Shown here: piece by piece, positions 8,213-17,145 of the stretch
Position numbering within the stretch: position 1 is the stretch's first letter
Layout of the letters: each line of letters begins with the position of its first letter
NCBI GenBank assembly: GCA_017545865.1
Contig: JAFWXO010000020.1
Span: 1 to 64,000, forward strand
Reading direction: 5' to 3'
From: Clostridia bacterium
GTDB lineage: Bacteria; Bacillota; Clostridia; Christensenellales; Borkfalkiaceae
Length of the DNA stretch: 64,000 nucleotides
Notes under the pieces: generated by a model
Told to the model about the DNA's origin: nothing
Seen by the model: only the letters and a program-made list of their open reading frames with translations
Database searches by the model: none
Program-made: the position numbers and the translations under genes

Positions 8213-8515
8213 ATGAACAATCCTGTAGCAAACGGATTATTCGTTTTAGTGCTTGGTATGATTGTTATATTCGTAGGTATGCTCGTAATAGTTACGTCAG
8301 TTTCTATTTGCGGTAAACTTATGAGTAAAGCAAACGGTGAAAAGAAGGCAAAGCCTGTTAAAGAAGTTAAGGCTGAGCCTGCTCCCGTAGTTCAAGAGCA
8401 AAGCGAAGAAATTCCAACTCATATTAAAGCGGCGATAGTTGCGGCAATATCCGCATACTATTTTGACCAAAAGTCAAATTGTGACTTTATTGTAAGAAAA
8501 ATTAAACGATTCTAA
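8213..8515 (+). CDS. Oxaloacetate decarboxylase gamma-chain-like membrane subunit (OadG family)
   Basis: Small 100-residue protein with the OadG layout: one N-terminal transmembrane helix (about residues 8-30), a Lys/Pro/Ala-rich linker (about 42-65), and a C-terminal segment IPTHIKAAIVAAISAYYF that ends in a basic tail. In sodium-pumping decarboxylases this subunit holds the carboxyltransferase and biotin protein to the membrane pump OadB. It has a good ribosome binding site (GAGGTG) and sits between the 12S-like gene and the biotin carrier, as expected for one membrane complex. Confidence 0.85.
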   Translation: MNNPVANGLFVLVLGMIVIFVGMLVIVTSVSICGKLMSKANGEKKAKPVKEVKAEPAPVVQEQSEEIPTHIKAAIVAAISAYYFDQKSNCDFIVRKIKRF

Positions 8516-8529
8516 GGAGATTTATAAAT

Positions 8530-8907
8530 ATGCGTAAATTTATCGTAACTATTGAAGGAAAACAATACGAAGTAGGTGTTGAAGAAGTTGGTGGCGTTTC
8601 CGCTCCCGCTCCAGTTGTAACTGAAGTTAAAGCGACTGCTCCCGTTGCTACCGCTCCTACGGCTGCTCCTGCTCCCAAGGCTCAAGCGCCCGTTAACGGA
8701 ACTAAGATGGAAGCACCGATGCCCGGTATGATTAAGGCTTACAAAGTAGCAGAAGGCGCTACCGTTAAAGAAGGTGACGTTATTCTCGTTTTAGAAGCAA
8801 TGAAGATGGATAACGATATCACCGCTGTTTGCGATGGTGTTGTTTCGTTTAAAGCAGCTGTAGGTTCGAACGTTAACACGGGCGACGTTATGGCGGTTAT
8901 CGCTTAA
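8530..8907 (+). CDS. Biotin carboxyl carrier protein of the decarboxylase complex
   Basis: Protein of 125 residues. An N-terminal strand region (1-20) leads into an Ala/Pro-rich flexible linker (about 24-57) and then a biotinyl domain (about 60-125). The biotin attachment site is K92 in LEAMKMDND, and the upstream APMPGMI turn is also conserved. It corresponds to the 1.3S subunit of transcarboxylase or the delta subunit of methylmalonyl-CoA decarboxylase, and carries the carboxyl group between the two carboxyltransferases and the pump. AAGGAG lies nine bases before the ATG. No biotin ligase gene is in the window. Confidence 0.93.
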   Translation: MRKFIVTIEGKQYEVGVEEVGGVSAPAPVVTEVKATAPVATAPTAAPAPKAQAPVNGTKMEAPMPGMIKAYKVAEGATVKEGDVILVLEAMKMDNDITAVCDGVVSFKAAVGSNVNTGDVMAVIA

Positions 8908-8920
8908 TTAGGAGAAATCT

Positions 8921-10306
8921 ATGCTCGATTTATTCTCGTTATGCGCTGGGTTCGGGCAGGAAATAGGCGAGGCGATAAATAACCTTTGGCACAGCACTGG
9001 TATTTATTCTTTATTCGGTGGCGATGCTAACTGGCAAAATATCGTTATGATTCTTATTTCCTTCGTGCTCGTTTTCTTAGCGATTGTTAAAAAGTTTGAG
9101 CCGTTGCTCTTACTCCCGATTGCATTTGGTATGTTTATCGTTAATATTCCGGGTGCTTACCGAATTTTATTCGGTACAAAGGGCTATATAGTAACGGACG
9201 CTATGACTAACGTTGAAGTTGCAAGAGGAACTTTAGACGAACTTTTGGCGATTTTCAGTTTACAAGAAGGAACAAGCCTTGAAGCGTTACAAGAATTCCT
9301 TGCAACGAATTCCGTTCAACTTTCTACTAATAACGTTATTTATAACGCAAATTCTTTGGTTATTTCAACCGAACAAGTTATTAGAGATCAAGGTTTATTC
9401 TACTATATCTATAAGGGTATTGACTGGGTTCTCTTCCCCCCGATTATCTTCCTTGGTATCGGCGCGATGACTGACTTTGGTCCGCTTATTGCTAACCCCA
9501 AGAGTATGCTTATCGGCGCTGCGGCGCAACTTGGTATTTTTATTACCTATTTTGGAGCAAGGCTTTTAGGCTTTACCGGTATGGAATCAGGCGCAATCGG
9601 TATTATCGGTGGCGCAGACGGTCCTACGGCTATTTACGTTACTAAAAAACTTGCCGACCATTTACTTCCCGCAATCGCAATCGCGGCTTACTCTTATATG
9701 GCGCTTATTCCGCTTATTCAAAAGCCGATTATGAGGCTTTTCACAACGGAAAAAGAAAGAAAAATCAAAATGAAACAATTAAGGCGTGTTTCCAAGGTGG
9801 AAAAAATCGTGTTCCCCTTGCTCGTAACCTTAGTTGTTGGCTTGATTTTACCCGATGCTATACCGCTTTTAGGTATGCTTATGTTCGGTAACTTATTAAA
9901 AGAATCTGGCGTTACCGAAAGGCTTGTAACAACCGCATCGAACGGTCTTATGAACACAATCACTATTTTCTTAGGTCTTATGGTAGGTTCTAAGGCAATC
10001 GGTTCTGTATTCTTATCGCTTGATACTATTATGATTATAGGTCTTGGCTTGTTTGCATTTATGCTTGGCACAATCGGCGGTTTATTAGTTGCAAAACTTA
10101 TGAACAAACTTTCAGTCGGTAAAATTAACCCCCTTATCGGTTCGGCTGGTGTTTCGGCAGTACCAATGGCAGCGAGAATTTCGCAAGACGTTGGTAGAGA
10201 AGCAGATCCCAACAACCACTTACTTATGCACGCAATGGGTCCGAACGTAGCAGGCGTTATAGGCTCTGCTATCGCAGCAGGCGTACTTCTTGCTATGTGC
10301 GGTTAA
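8921..10306 (+). CDS. oadB: Sodium-ion-pumping decarboxylase beta subunit (OadB/MmdB/GcdB family)
   Basis: Integral membrane subunit that decarboxylates carboxybiotin and exports Na+. The signature IGGADGPTAIYVT, holding the essential Asp of the ion path, lies near residues 230-245. GVSAVPMAAR and LLMHAMGPNVAGVIGSA near the C-terminus are the other conserved blocks. Compared with the usual sequence, which runs directly from VNIPGA to GLFYYIYKG, this protein has about 75 extra residues (roughly 80-155), mostly polar. They sit between predicted membrane helices, so probably form an extramembrane loop. The gene follows the biotin carrier by 13 bases. 461 residues in total. Confidence 0.92.
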   Translation: MLDLFSLCAGFGQEIGEAINNLWHSTGIYSLFGGDANWQNIVMILISFVLVFLAIVKKFEPLLLLPIAFGMFIVNIPGAYRILFGTKGYIVTDAMTNVEVARGTLDELLAIFSLQEGTSLEALQEFLATNSVQLSTNNVIYNANSLVISTEQVIRDQGLFYYIYKGIDWVLFPPIIFLGIGAMTDFGPLIANPKSMLIGAAAQLGIFITYFGARLLGFTGMESGAIGIIGGADGPTAIYVTKKLADHLLPAIAIAAYSYMALIPLIQKPIMRLFTTEKERKIKMKQLRRVSKVEKIVFPLLVTLVVGLILPDAIPLLGMLMFGNLLKESGVTERLVTTASNGLMNTITIFLGLMVGSKAIGSVFLSLDTIMIIGLGLFAFMLGTIGGLLVAKLMNKLSVGKINPLIGSAGVSAVPMAARISQDVGREADPNNHLLMHAMGPNVAGVIGSAIAAGVLLAMCG

Positions 10307-10321
10307 TATTAGGAGAAAATT

Positions 10322-11734
10322 ATGTCTAAAAAAGTTTTAATTACAGAAACAATACTTCGTGACGCGCATCAATCACAAGCGGCAACCCGTATGCGCATTG
10401 ACGAAATGATTCCGATGCTCGAACAACTTGACGATATCGGTTACTATTCACTTGAAGGTTGGGGTGGCGCAACTTTCGACAGTTGCTTACGCTTTTTAAA
10501 CGAAGATCCTTGGGATAGACTTCGCACCCTTCGTAAATACATAAAGAAAACGCCTATTCAAATGCTTCTTCGTGGTCAAAACCTTTTAGGTTACAAGCAC
10601 TACGCGGATGACGTTGTTGACAAGTTTGTTGAAGCGTCTATTAGAAACGGTATCGGCGTTATCAGAGTGTTTGACGCGCTTAACGATGAAAGAAACTTAG
10701 AGTGCGCGATGAACGCTATCAATAAGTATAAAGGCGATTACGGCGCTGTTTGTGAAGCAACTATCTGTTACACCACAAGCCCCGTTCACACCAACGAATA
10801 CTTTATCCAAAAAGCTAAAACCCTTGAACAAATGGGCGCGGACAATATCTGTTTAAAAGATATGTCTAACATTATTCTTCCTTATACCACTTATGAACTT
10901 ATAAAAGGTATGAAGAAGGTTTTAAAACCCACAACCAAGATTCACCTTCACACTCACAATACCACTGGTACTGGTGAAATGGTTTATCTTAAAGCAATTG
11001 AAGCTGGTTGTGATATCGTTGACTGCGCTTTATCCGCTATGGGTAACGGTACTTCTCAACCTGCAACCGAACCTTTCGTTGCAACCTTAAAAGGTACTGA
11101 ATACGATACTGGTATTGATATTGAAAAACTTGTTCCTATCAACGAACACTTCAAAAAAGTATCTCAACGCCTTGAAAAAGACGGTATTTTAAATCCGAAG
11201 GTTAGAGGAATTGACGTTAACACCCTTATTTACCAAGTACCCGGCGGTATGCTTTCCAACCTTATGAGTCAACTTCAACAAGCAGGTAAGCTCGATAAAC
11301 TTACCGAGTGTTTAGCAGAAGTTCCTAACGTTAGAAAGGACGCTGGTTATCCTCCTCTTGTAACTCCGTCTTCTCAAATCGTTGGTACTCAAGCGGTACT
11401 TAACATTTTACAAAACGAACGTTACAAAATGGTAACTAAGGAATTTAAGGCTCTTATGAAGGGTGAATACGGTAAACTTATCGGCGAACCCGATCCTGAA
11501 ATTCTTAAAAAGGTTGTTGGCAACGAAAAGAGAATTACTTACCGTCCTGCTGACGATATTGCTCCTGAATATGAAAAGTTTAAAGAAGAAATGAAGGAAT
11601 ACTACACTCAAGAAGAAGACGTGTTGTCTTACGCGCTTTTCAACCAAGTAGCAATCAATTTCTTCAAATATAGACTTGCAAGAGATAAAAAGGTAGATGC
11701 AGACGCTGCAAAGTCTGAAGTTTATCCGGTATAA
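10322..11734 (+). CDS. oadA: Oxaloacetate decarboxylase alpha / transcarboxylase 5S-type carboxyltransferase
   Basis: 470-residue biotin-dependent carboxyltransferase with an HMGL-like TIM barrel (about 1-290) and a PYC_OADA conserved domain (about 300-470). Metal-site residues are visible: D14 in ILRDAHQSQ and the histidines in HLHTHN. The carboxylated lysine of the family lies in CLKDMSN. It lacks a C-terminal biotinyl domain, matching the separate biotin protein encoded upstream. It moves a carboxyl group between oxaloacetate (or pyruvate) and carboxybiotin. Last gene of the five-gene complex; surE begins three bases after its stop. Confidence 0.93.
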   Translation: MSKKVLITETILRDAHQSQAATRMRIDEMIPMLEQLDDIGYYSLEGWGGATFDSCLRFLNEDPWDRLRTLRKYIKKTPIQMLLRGQNLLGYKHYADDVVDKFVEASIRNGIGVIRVFDALNDERNLECAMNAINKYKGDYGAVCEATICYTTSPVHTNEYFIQKAKTLEQMGADNICLKDMSNIILPYTTYELIKGMKKVLKPTTKIHLHTHNTTGTGEMVYLKAIEAGCDIVDCALSAMGNGTSQPATEPFVATLKGTEYDTGIDIEKLVPINEHFKKVSQRLEKDGILNPKVRGIDVNTLIYQVPGGMLSNLMSQLQQAGKLDKLTECLAEVPNVRKDAGYPPLVTPSSQIVGTQAVLNILQNERYKMVTKEFKALMKGEYGKLIGEPDPEILKKVVGNEKRITYRPADDIAPEYEKFKEEMKEYYTQEEDVLSYALFNQVAINFFKYRLARDKKVDADAAKSEVYPV

Positions 11735-11737
11735 TAA

Positions 11738-12475
11738 ATGAATTTATTATTATGTAACGATGATGGAATTTTTAGCGAGGGCATAAAAGCTCTCGCTAAT
11801 ATTCTAAAAAAGAACCACCAAATCACGGTAGTAGCCCCGACGGGAAACCGCTCGGGCTTTTCGCGTTCAATGTCGTTCCATAAAGATTTAGAGATTAAAA
11901 AAGTAAACGCAATAGATGGAGTGGAGTGTTATTCCCTTTCAGGAACACCCGCCGATTGCGTTAAATTTGCTTTAAACGTTATCTCAAAAAAATTTGATTT
12001 AGTGGTTTCAGGGATAAACGGCGGGCCAAACCTTGGCAGTGATATAAATTATAGTGGAACGGTTAACGCTTGTTTTGAGGCGTGTGTTGAAGGTGTTAAA
12101 TCAATAGCCTTTTCTAACGTTGCATTATCTAATTATAAGTTTGATCAAACCGCTAAAATAATTTCCAAAATCTTCGATAAACTCGTTGAAAATGCAAGTT
12201 CTGAATATGTGCTAAACGTCAATATTCCAAACGTTTGTGAAAGCGAAATTAAAGGCGTTGTATTTTGCAAAGCAGGTGTTTGCAAGTATTCCGACGGGTA
12301 CGTTTCTTCAAGTGAAGGAGTGTATAAACTTATTGGAGAACCTATTCCGCCTACCGAAAAAGATATTGGAACTGACGTTTATTATTCTTATAATAATTTC
12401 GTTACGGTTTCGCCGTTAACCCCGTCTGTAACAAACGAAAAAGCGCTTGAAAAGTTAAAGGATATAAAGTTTTAA
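11738..12475 (+). CDS. surE: 5'/3'-nucleotidase SurE
   Basis: Metal-dependent nucleoside monophosphatase of 245 residues. The family's metal ligands are present: D8 and D9 in CNDDG, S39 in NRSGFSRS and N94 in SGINGGPN. The start is three bases after the preceding stop and lacks a good Shine-Dalgarno sequence, which suggests translational coupling to the decarboxylase operon. The stop codon overlaps the ATG of the next gene (TAATG), so this gene and the flavoprotein are certainly cotranscribed. Confidence 0.95.
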   Translation: MNLLLCNDDGIFSEGIKALANILKKNHQITVVAPTGNRSGFSRSMSFHKDLEIKKVNAIDGVECYSLSGTPADCVKFALNVISKKFDLVVSGINGGPNLGSDINYSGTVNACFEACVEGVKSIAFSNVALSNYKFDQTAKIISKIFDKLVENASSEYVLNVNIPNVCESEIKGVVFCKAGVCKYSDGYVSSSEGVYKLIGEPIPPTEKDIGTDVYYSYNNFVTVSPLTPSVTNEKALEKLKDIKF

Positions 12476-13692
12476 TGAAAGTTATAGTTATAGGTGGTGG
12501 CGCATCGGGTATGATTAGCGCTATCATGCAAAAAACACTCGGACACGAAGTTGTTTTGATTGAAAAAAATGAAAAACTCGGCAAAAAACTTTATATAACG
12601 GGTAAGGGAAGGTGCAATCTCACAAACGATTGTGACGTTCAGGAATTTTTGCAAAACGTTGTTAGTAACTCTAAGTTTATGTTAAGTTCAATTAACGCTT
12701 TCACCCCGTCTGACACGATGGCGTTTTTTGAAGATTTAGGGCTTGAATTAAAAACCGAAAGGGGCAATAGAGTGTTCCCTTTAAGCGATAAGTCAAGTGA
12801 CGTTATTAAGGTTTTGCAAAACCGTTTATCAACCTTAGGCGTTGACGTGCGTTTTAATGAAACTGCGCTTTCACTAAAGGTTGATGGAGATAGAATTTTA
12901 GGTATAATCACCGATAAAAGCGAATATTTTGCGGATAAGGTTATCGTTGCAACAGGTGGAATTACTTATCCTTCAACAGGTTCTACCGGCGATGGTTTTA
13001 ACTTTGCAAAGTCGGTTGGGCATACCGTTACTAAACTTTATCCATCGCTTTGCGGTGTTAATTTAAAAGGCGAAGATTACAAAGCTTTGCAAGGCTTAAC
13101 GCTTAAAAACGTTAGACTTTCTTGCAAAGTAAACGGCAAAGAAATTCACAATGAAATGGGCGAAATGCTCTTTACTCATTACGGAATTTCAGGGCCGTTA
13201 GTTTTAACGACTTCAGCCCTTATTGCAAGGCAAGGCGACTCAAAAATTACGTTTAGCATAGATTTAAAACCCGCTTTGTCGGATAAGCAGTTAGACGATA
13301 GAATTTTAAGAGATTTTGCGCTCAATAAAAACAAAGAATTTAAAAACTCTCTCGATGCGCTTTTACCTAAGGCGCTTATCCCGCTCGTTATCAAGCGTTC
13401 GGGTATTCCCGAATATAAAAAGATTTCGGTTATAACTTCAAAAGAACGTGAAAACTTATTAAACGTTATCAAAAACTTAAACTTTGAGTTTAACGGTCTT
13501 AGAGGTGTTAACGAGTCGGTTATAACGTCGGGCGGTGTTTCCGTTAAGGAAATAAACCCAAAAACGATGGAGAGTAAAATTATAAAAGGTCTATATTTCG
13601 TTGGAGAAGTTTTAGACGTTGACGCTTTTACCGGCGGTTTCAACTTGCAAATTGCTTTCTCAACGGGGTATTCGGCAGGAACACAGGAGTAA
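12475..13692 (+). CDS. BaiN/RdsA (HI0933-like) family flavoprotein
   Basis: 405-residue NAD(P)/FAD-dependent protein of the HI0933 family. The FAD-binding motif VIGGGASGMISA starts at residue 4. LGKKLYITGKGRCNLTND is the family signature, and FTGGFNLQIAFSTGYSAG near the C-terminus is the second FAD contact. Members have been tied to bile-acid 7-dehydroxylation (BaiN) and to other reductions, but most have no proven substrate. It lies directly upstream of cmk, an arrangement I know from clostridial genomes. It overlaps the surE stop by one base. Confidence 0.88.
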   Translation: MKVIVIGGGASGMISAIMQKTLGHEVVLIEKNEKLGKKLYITGKGRCNLTNDCDVQEFLQNVVSNSKFMLSSINAFTPSDTMAFFEDLGLELKTERGNRVFPLSDKSSDVIKVLQNRLSTLGVDVRFNETALSLKVDGDRILGIITDKSEYFADKVIVATGGITYPSTGSTGDGFNFAKSVGHTVTKLYPSLCGVNLKGEDYKALQGLTLKNVRLSCKVNGKEIHNEMGEMLFTHYGISGPLVLTTSALIARQGDSKITFSIDLKPALSDKQLDDRILRDFALNKNKEFKNSLDALLPKALIPLVIKRSGIPEYKKISVITSKERENLLNVIKNLNFEFNGLRGVNESVITSGGVSVKEINPKTMESKIIKGLYFVGEVLDVDAFTGGFNLQIAFSTGYSAGTQE

Positions 13693-13695
13693 ATT

Positions 13696-14349
13696 ATGAT
13701 AAATATAGCGTTAGACGGTCCCGCTGGTAGCGGTAAATCAACTATTGCTAAGGCAATATCCAAAAAACTTAATATTTTATATTTAGATACGGGCGCAATG
13801 TATAGAGCGTTCGGTCTTATGGCGTATAGATGCGGAGTAGACGCTAAAAACGCCGTAGAAGTTGAAAAAATACTTCCTTTAGTTGATATTAAGGTTAAAT
13901 ACGTTGACGGCGCTCAGAGAACTTATCTCGGCGATGAAGACGTTTCCGAAAAAATCAGAGAAAATCACGTTTCTATGCTTGCATCCGCCGTTTCCGCTCA
14001 TCAATGCGTTAGAGAAAAACTCGTTGAACTTCAACGTGAAATCGCGTTGGGAACAGACTGCGTTTTAGACGGCAGAGATATAGGTACTCACGTTTTGCCT
14101 AACGCTAATTATAAATTTTACGTTACCGCTTCACTTGAAGAAAGAACGGATAGGCGTTATAAAGAATTAGTTGCAAAAGGTCATACGGTTGATAAAGACG
14201 CGTTGAAAGAAGAAATTGCAACGAGAGATTATAACGATTCTCATAGAAAGTTTGCCCCCCTTCGCCAAGCGGATGACGCCGTTTATTTGGATACTTCTAA
14301 TATGACTGCTGAAGAAGTTGTAGATTTTGTTATTTCAAGGATAAAATAA
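13696..14349 (+). CDS. cmk: Cytidylate kinase
   Basis: Phosphorylates CMP and dCMP with ATP. 217 residues, the normal length. The P-loop is GPAGSGKST near residue 8. LDTGAMYRAFG is the nucleotide monophosphate-binding segment and LDGRDIGTHVLP is the conserved CMP-site motif. The cmk - plsC - ispH/S1 order is conserved in Clostridia. The gene starts three bases after the flavoprotein gene, with AGGAG just upstream. Confidence 0.97.
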   Translation: MINIALDGPAGSGKSTIAKAISKKLNILYLDTGAMYRAFGLMAYRCGVDAKNAVEVEKILPLVDIKVKYVDGAQRTYLGDEDVSEKIRENHVSMLASAVSAHQCVREKLVELQREIALGTDCVLDGRDIGTHVLPNANYKFYVTASLEERTDRRYKELVAKGHTVDKDALKEEIATRDYNDSHRKFAPLRQADDAVYLDTSNMTAEEVVDFVISRIK

Positions 14350-14360
14350 GGAGATACGTT

Positions 14361-14993
14361 ATGTTATATTGGATATTAAGACCGATTTTGTACGTGTTCT
14401 ATAAACTTTTTTACAGGGTTAAGATTTTCGGAAAGGAAAATTTAGTAAAAAAAGGCAAAAATATCGTTGTTTGTAACCACCTTTGTAAGATGGACGTTTT
14501 CGTCGTTGCTGCAATGTATCCAAACAAAACTATTTTCTTAAGTAAAATAGAGTGGTATGAAAATAAATTCTTTGGCGGTATTTTGAAAAAACTCGGCTCA
14601 ATTCCGCTCGATAGAGATAAACCGAGTATTTCAAGCATTAAAGAAGGTTTGCAAGTTTTAAAAGATAACAAAAGGCTTGGTATCTTCCCTGAAGGAAGAA
14701 GAAATTTTGAAACTAACGACCTTCAAGAAATTAAGCAAGGCACTGCTATGTTTGCCGTTAAAGGTCAATCTGAAATTACGCCCGTAATCATTTACGATAG
14801 GCTTAAAATGTTCAAAAAAGCATACGTTATCGTTGGAAAACCGCTTAGTTTTGAAGAATATTACGGCGAGCGTTTCACTCCCGAAGTTTCAGAAAAATGC
14901 ACTCAAAAGTTAACGGATGAAATGCATAGACTTCAAAAAGAACTCTTTGCTAAAGTTGACGAAATTAAGGCAAAAAAGAATAAAAAGAAATGA
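14361..14993 (+). CDS. plsC: 1-acyl-sn-glycerol-3-phosphate acyltransferase
   Basis: Makes phosphatidic acid from lysophosphatidic acid at the membrane. 210 residues. The catalytic HX4D motif is NHLCKMD near residue 39 and the substrate-binding motif is FPEGRRN near 110. The N-terminus has a hydrophobic segment suited to membrane association and the C-terminus is lysine-rich. The stop codon overlaps the ATG of ispH-S1 (ATGA), so the two are translationally coupled. AAGGAG precedes the start. Confidence 0.93.
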   Translation: MLYWILRPILYVFYKLFYRVKIFGKENLVKKGKNIVVCNHLCKMDVFVVAAMYPNKTIFLSKIEWYENKFFGGILKKLGSIPLDRDKPSISSIKEGLQVLKDNKRLGIFPEGRRNFETNDLQEIKQGTAMFAVKGQSEITPVIIYDRLKMFKKAYVIVGKPLSFEEYYGERFTPEVSEKCTQKLTDEMHRLQKELFAKVDEIKAKKNKKK

Positions 14994-17032
14994 AAGTAGT
15001 ATTAGCTAAAAACGTTGGTTTTTGCAAGGGTGTTCAACGCGCGATCGACGCGGTTTTAGGTGTTAAAGATAAGCCGGTTTACGTTTTAGGTGAAATTATC
15101 CACAACGAAAAGGTTTTAGCCGATTTGGAAAATAAAGGCGTTATAACGCTTGATAGTTTTGAAAATTTAAAGAGTGGCGATACTTTAGTAATTCGTTCGC
15201 ACGGCGTTGGGGAAGAAGTTTTAAACACTCTTGATAAAATGGGCGTTAACGTTTTAAATCTCACTTGCCCATTCGTTATGAAAACGCAAAAAATCGTAAA
15301 CGAATATTATAAAAAAGGTTATCAAATAATAATTTACGGCAAGCGTGATCACCCCGAAGTTATAGGTTTAAACGGTTGGTGTGCTAAAACAGCCATTATC
15401 GTTGACGATAAAAATTCAGTTGATTTATCTTCTATTTCGGCTGAAAAAATATGCGTTGTGGCGCAAACTACAACCTCACATGAAAAATTTGCCGAATTTT
15501 TGAAAAATTTCGATAATATTCACTCAAAAACAGTTGAGATTTTTAAAACAATTTGTTATACTACATTAGAGCGTCAGAAAGAAGCGGAAACTTTATCTAC
15601 TAAATGTGACGCTATGATCGTTATCGGCGGTAAAAACAGTAGCAACACTCATAAACTTTATGACGTTTGCAAAAAAAACTGCGATAACACTTATTTCGTT
15701 TCGTCGCCCGATGGGCTCGATTATAATAAAATATTAAATCGCTATAAAAGCGTTGGAATCGTCAGCGGAGCGTCAACTCCGATAGGCGAATCTATGGAGG
15801 TTTACTTAACAATGTCAGAAAAGAATATCAACACTATGGATGAAGCAATCGAATTACTTGATGAGAAAAAGGCTTTAAAAAGAGGCCAAAAAATTAGCGT
15901 AGTTATATCTCAAGTTAACGACGATGGCTTAAAAGTTTACTTAGACGGAAAAACTGACATCACTTTACCCAAAGAAGAACTCGCATGCGAAGTTTACGAT
16001 AAAGCAGTTTACGAAGCAAAGAGCGAAATCGAAGTTGTAGTTATGGCTACTAAACCCAAACTTGTTTTATCCGAAAAGCAAATTCTCGTTTTAAAACAAG
16101 AAGAAGAACTCGTTAAAGAACTTAACGAAGGTAAAATCGTTAACGTTAAGATTGACGGTTTCAATAAGGGTGGTTTAGTTGGTAAGTTCGGTGCGTTCGA
16201 CGTGTTCGTTCCTGCAAAAGAAATCAAAATCGGTTACGTTAGTGACCTTGAAAAATACGTTGGTAAAACCTTAAGAGTTAAAGCTCTTAAAGTTGAATAT
16301 ACTAACAGAAAGAAAGAACTCGTTGCTTCTCAAAAGGTTATTTTAGAAGCTGAAAAGGCTGAAAGAGATGCTGAAAGACTTGCTAAGGAAGAAGCGTTCT
16401 TTGCATCCGTTCAAGAAAATGACGTTGTTACCGGTACAGTTGCAAGATTTGCAAGTTTCGGCGCATTCGTTGTAGTTAACGGTTTTGATTGCCTTGCTCA
16501 CGTTTCCGATCTTTCTTGGACTGGTGTTAAATCTCCTGCTGACGTTTTTGAAATCGGTAAAGAATACGATTTCGTTGTATTAAAAGTTGATAAAGAAGCT
16601 AAGAAAGTTTCTATCGGCTACAAGCAATTACAACCCAAGCCTTGGGATAGCGTTTCTGAAAAATACGCTGAAGGTGACGTTGTTACCGGTAAGGTAGTAA
16701 GAATCGTAAGCTTTGGCGCTTTCGTAGAACTTGAAAAGGGCGTTGACGGTTTAGTTCACGTTTCTCAAATTTCTCACGAATTCCTTGAAAATCCTGCATC
16801 TAAACTTAAAGTAGGTGACGAAGTTAACGCTAAGATCTTAGCAATCGACGTTGAAAAGGAAAAAATCACTCTTTCTATCAAGGCTTTATTAGATGCTCCT
16901 GTTAAAGAAGAAAAGGTTGAAGAAAAGCCCAAGAAGGAAAAGAAAGCTAAGAAGGAAGACGATGATGAAATTCACGGTTGGACTGAAAGTTCTGACACCG
17001 GCATTTCAATTGCTGAACTCTTAAATAAGTAA
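14990..17032 (+). CDS. ispH: Fused 4-hydroxy-3-methylbut-2-enyl diphosphate reductase / S1 RNA-binding protein
   Basis: 680-residue fusion known in Clostridia. Residues 1 to about 270 are IspH, the last enzyme of the MEP isoprenoid pathway, with the three [4Fe-4S] cysteines C12, C93 and C189 and the closing motif SGASTPIGE. The remainder is ribosomal protein S1-like, with about four S1/OB repeats. Two repeats are very clear (VTGTVARFASFGAFV and VTGKVVRIVSFGAFV); the first two are more divergent. The tail is a Lys/Glu-rich linker ending in IAELLNK. An internal GGAGG with in-frame ATG at codon 275 sits at the domain junction. A strong terminator follows, so this is the last gene of the operon. 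Confidence 0.95.
   Translation: MKVVLAKNVGFCKGVQRAIDAVLGVKDKPVYVLGEIIHNEKVLADLENKGVITLDSFENLKSGDTLVIRSHGVGEEVLNTLDKMGVNVLNLTCPFVMKTQKIVNEYYKKGYQIIIYGKRDHPEVIGLNGWCAKTAIIVDDKNSVDLSSISAEKICVVAQTTTSHEKFAEFLKNFDNIHSKTVEIFKTICYTTLERQKEAETLSTKCDAMIVIGGKNSSNTHKLYDVCKKNCDNTYFVSSPDGLDYNKILNRYKSVGIVSGASTPIGESMEVYLTMSEKNINTMDEAIELLDEKKALKRGQKISVVISQVNDDGLKVYLDGKTDITLPKEELACEVYDKAVYEAKSEIEVVVMATKPKLVLSEKQILVLKQEEELVKELNEGKIVNVKIDGFNKGGLVGKFGAFDVFVPAKEIKIGYVSDLEKYVGKTLRVKALKVEYTNRKKELVASQKVILEAEKAERDAERLAKEEAFFASVQENDVVTGTVARFASFGAFVVVNGFDCLAHVSDLSWTGVKSPADVFEIGKEYDFVVLKVDKEAKKVSIGYKQLQPKPWDSVSEKYAEGDVVTGKVVRIVSFGAFVELEKGVDGLVHVSQISHEFLENPASKLKVGDEVNAKILAIDVEKEKITLSIKALLDAPVKEEKVEEKPKKEKKAKKEDDDEIHGWTESSDTGISIAELLNK
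15796..15814 (+). promoter_or_regulatory. Possible internal ribosome binding site and start for a free S1 protein
   Basis: GGAGG at 15796-15800 lies 11 bases before ATG 15812, which is in frame with ispH-S1 (codon 275). It falls just after the end of the IspH domain. If used, it would yield a stand-alone S1-type protein of about 406 residues. The spacing is slightly long and the codons also encode the linker, so use of this start is inference. Confidence 0.45.
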
Positions 17033-17038
17033 TAAATT

Positions 17039-17064
17039 AACCACCGCAACTGCGGTGGTTTTTA
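17039..17064 (+). terminator. Intrinsic terminator after ispH-S1
   Basis: AACCACCGCA (17039-17048) and TGCGGTGGTT (17051-17060) form a perfect GC-rich stem, followed by TTTA. It ends the long gene string that begins at 6.8 kb. Confidence 0.9.
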
Positions 17065-17145
17065 TTTTGCATTAACGTTAAACTGTTTTTTTAACAAAAA
17101 CGAAAAATTTATTCAATTTATACTTAATATAAAATCAATCCTATC

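Noticed and set aside
9718-10215. Long minus-strand ORF (165 residues) inside oadB
   Set aside because: It is antisense to a well-conserved gene, and the sequence has no family features or ribosome binding site.
13179-13763. Long minus-strand ORF (194 residues) over the BaiN-like gene and cmk
   Set aside because: It opposes two conserved genes with clear motifs; it is a by-product of codon bias on the coding strand.
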